61,316 nucleotides of DNA, taken from positions 1 to 61,316 of the forward strand of contig JAUXWY010000264.1 in assembly GCA_030681235.1 (NCBI GenBank), given 5' to 3'. Positions 50,901 to 57,685 of the stretch are shown piece by piece. The stretch is from Pirellulaceae bacterium (GTDB taxonomy: Bacteria; Planctomycetota; Planctomycetia; Pirellulales; Pirellulaceae). Positions within the stretch are counted from its first letter, which is position 1. Each line of letters starts with the position of its first letter. The translations under genes and the position numbers were made by a program. A model generated the notes under the pieces. The model was not told the origin of the DNA. It searched no databases and saw only the letters and a program-made list of their open reading frames with translations.

Positions 50901-52818
50901 CGGCATCTTTCGATTCCATCACCGGCTTCACCGCAATGGAACATGCGAAATATTTGCCATCCCGTTTCACCCGGGCATTGGGTTCGGTCACGGAATTCCC
51001 ACTCTGAAACGCCTTGTAAACCGCCGTCCGAATTTTCGTCCGCAGGCCGGGACGCGCCATGGCGAGCACATCGTTGGTAATTTCACCGGGCGGAAATTCC
51101 AAATATCGCACCAGAGGCCCCAGGACAGAAACGATTTCATACTTGTGATTGATAAGCACGGCGGCAGGCGCGAAGTTATCCAGCACGAGACGTTGCAGAA
51201 GCTCTTTGTAGCCCATGGCAGGCGAGGGACTGACCTCCAAATGCGGCAATCGCAACCGTCGTCGTTCATCGGTTGCCACGATGGGAATTTCCAGCAATTC
51301 TCTTCGTACGGGCCCGCGGCGACGAAACACGCGCCATTTTTTAGAGATTGGCTCAAACAAATCAATTTCACGTCCTATCGATTCCGCAGGGCCCAGCATT
51401 AAATAACCCCGATCTTTGAGCGAAAAATGAAAGAGTCGAATGATCTTGGCTTGCACGCTCGGTTCCAAATAAATCAACAAGTTGCGGCAAGAGATGAGAT
51501 CCAGCTTGGAAAAAGGTGCATCGCCAATAAGGTTCTGGGGAGCAAAAGTGATTGTCTCACGGAGTTGTTTATTGACTTGCCAGTGCTGAGAGTCGATTTT
51601 GGTGAAGAACCGTTGCCGTCGCTCAGGGGAGACGCCTTCGATATTGCTTTCCAAGTAAATGCCTTGACGAGCCCCTTCCAAGGAGCGCTCGTCGATATCG
51701 GTTGCGAAGATTTGAATTTCAACCACCCTCTTGCTGGAACCAATTTGTTCCAATAACAACATGCCGATGGAATAGGCTTCTTCTCCGCTTGCACAGGCGG
51801 GAATCCACACTCGCAGAGTCGGGGGCCTGGGATTTCCAATTCCGCATACGGTTGAAACATTATTTACACTACCTAACAATTCCGGTATCACGCGTTGTTC
51901 GAGAACTTGAAACGCTTCGGCATCGCGAAAGAACTGCGTCACACCAATTAATAAGTCGTTGTATAAAGCCGTAACTTCTGCGGGATTGGTTTGCAAATAA
52001 TCTACGTAATCGGCGAAATGCTCCAAGTGGCAGATTCCCATGCGTCGCAATACACGCCGTTGGAGCATGTTGCTGCGATAACTACGAAAATCGTGTTTGG
52101 AACTCGCCTTCAACACAGCCAGAATGCGGTTGAGTTCCTTGCGAATGGAATCATCGTTCGACACTGGGGAGCGTGCTGTTTGGATATAAGGATGTTGCAG
52201 ATACCGCAAGAGCGCCGCAGGCATTTCCTCAGGCGGCAGGATGTAATCAACCAAGCCGGTCGCGATGGCATGGCGGGGCATGGAGTCGTACTCAGCTGTC
52301 TCCGGTCGTTGAGCCATGACCATGCCGCCAACCAGTTTAATTTCTTTAATTCCGGGAGTACCGTGACTACTCGTGCCCGACAAGACAATGCCAATTGCAT
52401 GGTCAAGTTGCTCCCGGGCCAGCGAGCGAAAAAAGCCATCGATCGCAGTGGGGGCAACGTGCTTCTCGGAAAGCTCCGAAAGCTGTAATCGCCGCTGCTG
52501 GAGCGTTAAGTACTTGTTGGGTGGGATGACATAGACATGATTGGGTTCCAGCGACATTCCATCGCGAGCTTCACAAACCGGCATTTTGGTTTGTCGAGCG
52601 ACCAATTCGACCATCAGACTCTGATGCGTGGGGTCCAGATGCGGTACGAGTACAAACGCCGCCCCACTGTCAATTGGCATGGCGTTGAAGAACTTCTTAA
52701 AGGCGGACAATCCACCCGCCGACGCTCCCATGCCCACTACAGCGAACTCTAGCCCCGGGCCGACCAAATCGTGTGGGGTGGGGTGAGGTTCGGCATCAGA
52801 ATCCTGTCGTTTAGCCAT
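47911..52818 (-). CDS. CheB-CheR-PAS hybrid sensor histidine kinase (HisKA_3)
   Basis: The 1635-aa protein has a CheB methylesterase-like domain (about 20-210: VVGMGASAGGLSAFKKFFNA, VPHLDPTHQSLM) and a CheR-like domain (about 235-500: VWIPACASGEEAYSIGMLLL, LDLISCRNLLIYLEP). A long Glu-rich coiled coil spans about 680-770. Several PAS domains follow, then a dimerisation helix with phospho-acceptor His (RRIGQELHDNVQQQL) and an ATPase domain (LDNGIGIDLKDKNTSGKGL). The CheB aspartate motif reads SGTSSHG, where D is usual. Soluble: no membrane helix. ATG 52818 was chosen over GTG 52899. Confidence 0.9.
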   Translation of the reverse strand: MAKRQDSDAEPHPTPHDLVGPGLEFAVVGMGASAGGLSAFKKFFNAMPIDSGAAFVLVPHLDPTHQSLMVELVARQTKMPVCEARDGMSLEPNHVYVIPPNKYLTLQQRRLQLSELSEKHVAPTAIDGFFRSLAREQLDHAIGIVLSGTSSHGTPGIKEIKLVGGMVMAQRPETAEYDSMPRHAIATGLVDYILPPEEMPAALLRYLQHPYIQTARSPVSNDDSIRKELNRILAVLKASSKHDFRSYRSNMLQRRVLRRMGICHLEHFADYVDYLQTNPAEVTALYNDLLIGVTQFFRDAEAFQVLEQRVIPELLGSVNNVSTVCGIGNPRPPTLRVWIPACASGEEAYSIGMLLLEQIGSSKRVVEIQIFATDIDERSLEGARQGIYLESNIEGVSPERRQRFFTKIDSQHWQVNKQLRETITFAPQNLIGDAPFSKLDLISCRNLLIYLEPSVQAKIIRLFHFSLKDRGYLMLGPAESIGREIDLFEPISKKWRVFRRRGPVRRELLEIPIVATDERRRLRLPHLEVSPSPAMGYKELLQRLVLDNFAPAAVLINHKYEIVSVLGPLVRYLEFPPGEITNDVLAMARPGLRTKIRTAVYKAFQSGNSVTEPNARVKRDGKYFACSIAVKPVMESKDAAGLLLVTFQDHAMSEAIAVAGLASVNPSDEIESHLLRHLEEELKFTREDLQSTIEEYESSTEELKASNEEVMSMNEELQSANEELESSKEELQSLNEELSTVNSQLQESVEELDRSNSDLTNLMASSEVATLFLDTQLRIQRFTPYVARLLNLRDSDVDRPISDLSLKFDDGSLLEDCRAVLEKKVPREKEVWTKNEATRLSWQLAEAGQKNVPTKSDHDERGPQCYLRRILPYRTGDQRIDGVVITFFDITDRLLAETRARRLAAVLLDANDAIIVHDFEGRILAWNRGAKRLYGYSEPAALRMNIRDIVPEGKRAEAWDYVQSLLKNEAVGKFETQRLAKDGQLRDMELTVTAYRNEHGELMGVATTERDISERNFLARSLEQVNQTLELRVAEQTQQFRLLAEAVSHLGEGVLIAGNSVDWPGPQIVFVNEALCRITGYSAEELIGQTPRMLQGPESQKEPLSKIKQNLATNHCCAVELKNYRKDGSTYDAELFITPLFNAQGKRTHFVSIHRDISARKRAEANLKYQEELARSIIDALSAHVALLDSQGTIVRVNAAWERFARENQAERLERVGVGANYLEVCRKSSSAGDAFAAEALEGIQAILNHSSSEFQLEYPCHSGQQQLWFILSVTPIDSPGGGVVIAHRNITELKRAEALARAREEQLSAILNTAADAIITIDARGTITLINRSTERLFGYSAEEMLGKNVNMLMPSPFREEHDSYLARYIQTGEAKIIGIGREVLGERKDGSIFPMDLAVSEVDHSRTFTGIIRDISDRTELQKHVLEIAAEQDRRIGQELHDNVQQQLTGLGMLAKSLANVLQKQARPEFGKAERLAQGLADVTKITHLLARGLIPVEIDSQGLHAALTELAENTQEMYGVECRFRGLEPLALADNFVATHLFRIAQEAITNALKHGRATTIEIVLERRAERIALVVLDNGIGIDLKDKNTSGKGLRIMRYRAGLIGATLDIKPGVRSGTQVTCSLSRKNRAL

Positions 52819-53073
52819 TCGCTTGGTCAACTCTTGTTTGTTAGCCGGGAAGTTGAAACCGTCTATTCTAACGACCGCAGTATCTTGCGGATATTCCACA
52901 CACGAAACACGTTTGATCGTCCAAGCTTTTCCCTCGGCGTAGAGGATTCCTCTATATCAAAAATCGGGGCTGTCTCGATTTCAAGAATAGGCGTCGCGCG
53001 CGATATTGCCTCTGTTGATTCATTGATCAGCGTTCGTTGGTGTCTTTAATCCCGTTTTTAAAGGAAGTACATC
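52819..53073. other. Divergent promoter region between the hybrid kinase and hsp20
   Basis: The 255-bp gap must hold promoters of both genes. AAGGAAG at 53060-53066 is the ribosome site of hsp20. No palindrome was confidently seen. Confidence 0.5.
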
Positions 53074-53544
53074 GTGACAACTACATTGACCAACCGGGTT
53101 TCCCAAGCTCTGAGCCCATTGTTTAGCCGTGATCCATTCACGAGCTTGCAACAGGAAATGGAGGACGTCTTGAGTCGGTTCAAAACCGATTGGAATGGTG
53201 GTTCCACCCTGGCGGTAATTTCGCCATCGGTCGATCTTTCCGAAACCGCTGATTCACTGCAACTTCGCATGGATGTACCCGGCATCCAAGCAGAAGAGAT
53301 TGATATCCAGGTGTCCGGCGACACCGTTCGCATCAGCGGCGAACATAAAGAGGACAAAGAAGAAAAAGGCAAAACCTTCCATCGCATTGAACGTCGGTGC
53401 GGTTCTTTTGCCAGGGCCTTGACTTTGCCAACCGCTGTGAAAGCCGATCAAGTCACGGCCGAATGCAAGGATGGTGTGTTGACCATCACCTTACCCAAAT
53501 CAGAAGTGGCCAAAACACAAAAGGTGAAAGTTCTGACGAAGTAA
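53074..53544 (+). CDS. Hsp20/alpha-crystallin small heat-shock protein
   Basis: The 156-aa protein starts at GTG 53074. An N-terminal arm (FTSLQQEMEDVLSRF) is followed by an alpha-crystallin domain (about 48-140): SVDLSETADSLQLRMDVPGI, VRISGEHKEDKEEKGK, CGSFARALTLPTAV and GVLTITLPK. The I-x-I/V C-terminal motif is not clear (KVKVLTK). It would be an ATP-independent holdase. It opens a plus-strand series with the coiled-coil and DHODH-like genes, divergent from the sensor kinase. Confidence 0.95.
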   Translation: MTTTLTNRVSQALSPLFSRDPFTSLQQEMEDVLSRFKTDWNGGSTLAVISPSVDLSETADSLQLRMDVPGIQAEEIDIQVSGDTVRISGEHKEDKEEKGKTFHRIERRCGSFARALTLPTAVKADQVTAECKDGVLTITLPKSEVAKTQKVKVLTK

Positions 53545-53761
53545 TCGCGGCGTGGGATGGTCGCCGGCGATTTGGGTTTTGCGGCCGCAACCTTCCCCAA
53601 ACGAGAAATCCAGAAACCTCGCCGCCGAACGTGCCTCCCTGCTACCTGATTCGTTGAAAAATCGCGACAATGAGGAAAGCAATGGCAATCGGCGGTCGAG
53701 GGGATTGGGGGCGGTTTTAGTTGCCCGATTGGTCGAACTCCGAACTGAAGGGATTAAAATA

Positions 53762-54028
53762 ATGGACGCAAATCCGAAACAGTTGGTCGGTAAGTTAATC
53801 GACGAACTCGCTCATCAACGAGACGAACTGAAATTGAAACTTCACCTTGGCAGCGTTGAAGCAAAAGAACAACTCGGCAAGCTTGAGGAGCGGCTATTTC
53901 AACTGCGTCAACGTCACGTTGCAGCCATAGAAGCACTCGACGAAACCTCTGCAGAGGTTTGGGACGCCCTCAAACTTCTCGGAAGCGAGATCCAAGTCGG
54001 CTTTGATCGAATTTGGAAATCACTCTAA
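53762..54028 (+). CDS. Small coiled-coil protein, unknown
   Basis: The 88-aa protein starts at ATG 53762 after AAGGGA. It is nearly all helix: QLVGKLIDELAHQRDELKLK, LGSVEAKEQLGKLEERLF, LKLLGSEIQVGFDRIWKSL. It has no Cys and no membrane segment. No family was recognised; it resembles small stress-associated coiled-coil proteins. It lies between hsp20 and the DHODH-like gene and is likely co-expressed with them. Confidence 0.65.
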   Translation: MDANPKQLVGKLIDELAHQRDELKLKLHLGSVEAKEQLGKLEERLFQLRQRHVAAIEALDETSAEVWDALKLLGSEIQVGFDRIWKSL

Positions 54029-54070
54029 TTGGCTTCTCGAATCAGATTCCAATCGCACAAGGAATATCCC

Positions 54071-55117
54071 ATGTCACTGACCAGCTTAAGTGCGTCGTAT
54101 CTCGGACTGTCGCTGCAATCCCCCATCATTGTCGGCTCGTGCCCGATGACGCTTCAACCCGAAAGCGTACGTCAACTATCGCTTGCCGGCGCCGGTGCGA
54201 TTGTGCTCCCTTCTCTGTTTGAGGAACAAATCGTTCGGCATCGTCACCAACGTGGGGAGAACGTCAGCCATCCGGAATCCTCCGTGGAAGACGGGAGCTA
54301 CGAACAGATGGCAGACCACTACAACGGTGGCCTGCTAGGATACCTCGCTGCCATCACGACTCACAAGCGTACCGCAGATGTGCCCATCATCGCCAGTTTG
54401 AATGGTCGTGCTGGCGGGCATTGGTTGGACTTTGCCGTGGAGCTGCAGCGAGCGGGTGCTGATGCCATCGAACTGATGCTCGAACCCGACTTCATCGAAC
54501 CGTCTCTCGGCGGTGAGCGGATCGAACAAAAACTGGTGACCGGCGTGACCTCCGTCTGCAATCAGGTCAGTATTCCCGTCTCGGTCAAACTCTCGCAATA
54601 CCATACCAATCTTGCGAATCTGGCTCGGCAACTGACGGCCGCCGGCGCCGCGGGAATTGTCGGTTTTGCGCATGCGACCACTTGGGAGATCTCCACGGAA
54701 CGAATCCAGACATCGATCCAGTGGTCGCTCACGCACGCCGGGTACATCCATCCGACCATCGATGGGATGATTCGTTTGCGGGCTGGTGAGCCAGCGATTT
54801 CCTTGGCGGCCAGCGGGGGCATTTGTTCTGCCGAAGATGTTTGTCGTACCGTGATTGCCGGCGCTGATGTTGCGATGGTTACCAGCGAGATCTATCGGGC
54901 CGGGCCTGATGCCGTCGAAACAATCCTCACCGGACTGCGAAATTTCCTAGACTTGCATCATTTCGATAGCTTTGCAGAGCTCGTCAACTCGCGACCTATG
55001 CCCATGCGCTGCTTTCGCCGGTCGCGATTGGATTCGATGACGCAATCGCAACATTTCGAAGATCCGATCCCAGATGTTCCGCACCATACCGGAGATCGTT
55101 GGGGGCACCTTAGCTGA
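54071..55117 (+). CDS. Dihydroorotate dehydrogenase-like flavoprotein
   Basis: The 348-aa protein (ATG 54071, AAGGA upstream) is a TIM barrel of DHODH type: YLGLSLQSPIIVGSCPM, VPIIASLNGRAGGHWLDFAV, IPVSVKLSQYHTN, LAASGGICSAEDVCRTVIAG, ADVAMVTSEIYRAGPD. Such DHODH-like proteins (distinct from PyrD) occur beside pyruvate:ferredoxin oxidoreductase and stress genes, and their substrate is unknown. The catalytic Cys/Ser of PyrD is not obvious. The last 8 bp overlap the end of the convergent glgX. Confidence 0.85.
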   Translation: MSLTSLSASYLGLSLQSPIIVGSCPMTLQPESVRQLSLAGAGAIVLPSLFEEQIVRHRHQRGENVSHPESSVEDGSYEQMADHYNGGLLGYLAAITTHKRTADVPIIASLNGRAGGHWLDFAVELQRAGADAIELMLEPDFIEPSLGGERIEQKLVTGVTSVCNQVSIPVSVKLSQYHTNLANLARQLTAAGAAGIVGFAHATTWEISTERIQTSIQWSLTHAGYIHPTIDGMIRLRAGEPAISLAASGGICSAEDVCRTVIAGADVAMVTSEIYRAGPDAVETILTGLRNFLDLHHFDSFAELVNSRPMPMRCFRRSRLDSMTQSQHFEDPIPDVPHHTGDRWGHLS

Positions 55118-57206
55118 ATCGCTCGGCTTGAAGCACCACGATACTGCGGGCTGCGACAACCACGTAATTGCCATTGAGTACGGTCGCATTTTCGAAATTG
55201 ATGACGTCGAAGGGGCGCCCGAGCGACGTGTCAATAACCTTCCGCCATTCTGCGGGCGTCCTTTCAAACACGCCAAAGGTTTTGGATTCGCTGTCGGCAT
55301 TGATGAGCACGTACAAATCAACAGGATCTTCCGGCGTTCCGTGCAAGCAGTAAGCGATGCTTCTTGAGTTGCTTGACAAATCCGGGGCATGGTCGGTCCC
55401 ATACCATCGAATCGCATCGTGCCAAAAGACGGATCGGCAGAGTGAACCATGCGATTTTCGAAACGCGATCAATTGCCGACAGAATTCCAGAAAGTCACGA
55501 TGATGTTCAGCTCGTTCCCAATTCAGCCAACTCGTTTCATTGTCTTGGTTGTAGGGATTGTTGTTGCCGTGCTGGGTCTGCAGGAATTCGTCGCCCATCC
55601 GAAACATGGGCGTTCCGGCAGACAACATCAGCAACGCAAGAAAGTTTTTGGCTTGTTGGAGGCGTAGCGCGAGCACCTGCCGTGGAACCCCATCATCTCC
55701 TTCATGGCCGCAGTTCCAGCTAAGCTCGTTTTTTCCATCGGCTCCATTTTCACCGTTGGCCTGATTGTGTCGTTGGTTGTAACTGACGAGATCGTAAAGA
55801 GAAAAACCATCGTGGCAGTTGACATAATTAACGCTCTGAAAAGGACGCAAGGCATGCAGGCAATCATCCGGGAAGAGATCGCTACTCCCATAAATTCGCG
55901 TCATGAGATCGGGGACCATTCCCTCGTCGCCACGAACGAATCGTTGAATAACTCGTTGGTAGGCCGAATTCCATTGCAACCATTGCGTCCCAGGAAATCC
56001 ACGGCCAAGTTGGTCCGCTCCCATATCCCACGGCTCGGCAATCAATCGAGTCCCAGCGAGCGCGGGATCGGCTGCGATCTGGCCAAAGATCGGTGGCTCC
56101 TGTGCGCAGATCGCCCCGCTTGTATCTCGGGTAAAAATAGAAGCCAAGTCAAACCGGAATCCATCGACGTGCATTTCCTTGACCCAGTAGCGAAGGCTAT
56201 CGACGATGATCTGCCGTGTGGCTCGATTCGACGTGTGCAGCGTGTTTCCCGTGCCGCTAAAGTTGGAAAACGGGCGCCGAGGGTCGCCGCTCATGATGTA
56301 ATACGTCGACGTATCGATGCCCTTGAAGCTATAGGTGGGTCCGAGTTGATCGCCTTCACAGGTATGGTTGTAGACAACATCAAGGATGACTTCGATTCCC
56401 GCAAGATGCAACTGTTTGACCATCTCGCGAAATTCCGTGTGTTGATCGCTGGCAACCGAGCGCGAGCAATACCCATCGTGCGGCGCAAAGAAACTGAGCG
56501 GCATGTAGCCCCAGTAGTTCCCTTCTTGTGGATCAAACTGAAACACGGGCATCAGCTCGATCGCGGTAATGCCCAGCTTCTGCAAATAGGGAATCTTCTC
56601 GATGAGCCCTAAAAAGGTACCGCGCCGATCCTCCGCCACTCCCGAGCTGGAATGTTGAGTAAATCCCTTGACATGCACTTCGTAGATAATGAGGTCCGAG
56701 CCACGTCGGATCGGAGAGTCCGAGCCCCAATCGAACGGTTCTAACTTGAAGGGCAGAACACCAAGCGGAGCTTGGCCCGTGTTTTCGCCAGGAGCGATGG
56801 CCGCCATTCGATCAAACTGGGGTGGAAAAAAAACGTCGCGTGCATAGGGGTCCAGAAGCATCTTCTGCGAATCGAAGTGATGCAACTCAAAACCGCCTGT
56901 GGGCTGCGGACCATCAACGCGATAGGCGTAATACTTTGCCTCGGCGCAATCTTGACCACTCACTCGCGTATGCCACACCGGCCCCGACTTGTGATACTTC
57001 GGATTCAGATCGAAGATTCGCGCCGGCCGCTCCAATTCCGATTCGTTAAACAGCCAGAGCTCGACGGCCGTCGCATGCTTCGAGTAGAGCGCGAAGTTGT
57101 AGGCTTGTTCTTTAGCAACCCAGCGAACCCCCAGTGGCCAAGGTGCGCCGTATCGAGAATGCCACTCGTTGGTGTCCAATTGGTTCGATGATTCCGTGCG
57201 GTCCAT
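55110..57206 (-). CDS. glgX: Glycogen debranching enzyme (GlgX/isoamylase type, GH13)
   Basis: The 698-aa protein (ATG 57206) has an N-terminal carbohydrate-binding beta domain (APWPLGVRWVAKEQAYNFAL). A GH13 barrel follows: VILDVVYNHTCEGDQLGPTY, nucleophile region VDGFRFDLASIF, acid/base RLIAEPWDMG, and NYVNCHDGFSLYDLVSYNQR with HD. It hydrolyses alpha-1,6 links of limit dextrins. The codon before the R4 repeat is the start: the repeat begins at the next base, so the 5' leader is repeat sequence. An upstream in-frame ATG at 57308 lies inside the repeat. Confidence 0.93.
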   Translation of the reverse strand: MDRTESSNQLDTNEWHSRYGAPWPLGVRWVAKEQAYNFALYSKHATAVELWLFNESELERPARIFDLNPKYHKSGPVWHTRVSGQDCAEAKYYAYRVDGPQPTGGFELHHFDSQKMLLDPYARDVFFPPQFDRMAAIAPGENTGQAPLGVLPFKLEPFDWGSDSPIRRGSDLIIYEVHVKGFTQHSSSGVAEDRRGTFLGLIEKIPYLQKLGITAIELMPVFQFDPQEGNYWGYMPLSFFAPHDGYCSRSVASDQHTEFREMVKQLHLAGIEVILDVVYNHTCEGDQLGPTYSFKGIDTSTYYIMSGDPRRPFSNFSGTGNTLHTSNRATRQIIVDSLRYWVKEMHVDGFRFDLASIFTRDTSGAICAQEPPIFGQIAADPALAGTRLIAEPWDMGADQLGRGFPGTQWLQWNSAYQRVIQRFVRGDEGMVPDLMTRIYGSSDLFPDDCLHALRPFQSVNYVNCHDGFSLYDLVSYNQRHNQANGENGADGKNELSWNCGHEGDDGVPRQVLALRLQQAKNFLALLMLSAGTPMFRMGDEFLQTQHGNNNPYNQDNETSWLNWERAEHHRDFLEFCRQLIAFRKSHGSLCRSVFWHDAIRWYGTDHAPDLSSNSRSIAYCLHGTPEDPVDLYVLINADSESKTFGVFERTPAEWRKVIDTSLGRPFDVINFENATVLNGNYVVVAARSIVVLQAERFS

Positions 57207-57324
57207 TTTAGAGCCTATCCCAATAGGGGTCTGACCCTCTCCGGCGAGTATCGTAAATAGGTTAGAAAAGCGACTCGCCTCCAAAGGGTCTGACCGGTCA
57301 GACCCCATTTGGGATAGGCTCTAA
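57207..57324 (-). repeat. Dispersed repeat R4, full copy abutting glgX
   Basis: Terminal inverted repeats of about 17 bp (TTTAGAGCCTATCCCAA and its complement) bound the element. Internal complementary blocks GGGTCTGACC/GGTCAGACCC form further hairpins. The reverse complement matches 30871-30973. Confidence 0.88.
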
Positions 57325-57685
57325 ATGATTCGTGAAGACTTGTCACGACCATTCAAACGCCTCCCTGACGGACCCTCAGTTGCACGACTGCGGCACGACT
57401 GCGGCACGACTGCGGCACAACGGACAGTCGCCGAACCATGATATCACATTCAATCCTTTGGCAAATCCAGGAGTCCGCCAAAACGCGGATGGTGGAATCC
57501 ACCAGATCCATTTGGTTGCTAGGTACGATTCCCATTTCCGACTCGACACGCCATATTCCTCTTGGCACGCCGAATAGGACGCGGCTATCCTTAGAAGACC
57601 AGGGTTCACCAATCGGCGCTCTCGGCAACCGCAGTGAATCGTCACCTGTCATCGACTCTCAACAAAACCCGAGGAAGACAAAACC
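57325..57685. other. Intergenic region between glgX and the P-type ATPase gene
   Basis: These 361 bp contain a tandem 11-bp repeat (57384-57416) and the promoter region of both genes. GAGGAAG at 57671-57677 is the ATPase ribosome site. No gene is supported. Confidence 0.55.
57384..57416. repeat. Three perfect tandem copies of an 11-bp unit
   Basis: ACGACTGCGGC is repeated at 57384, 57395 and 57406. Confidence 0.9.
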
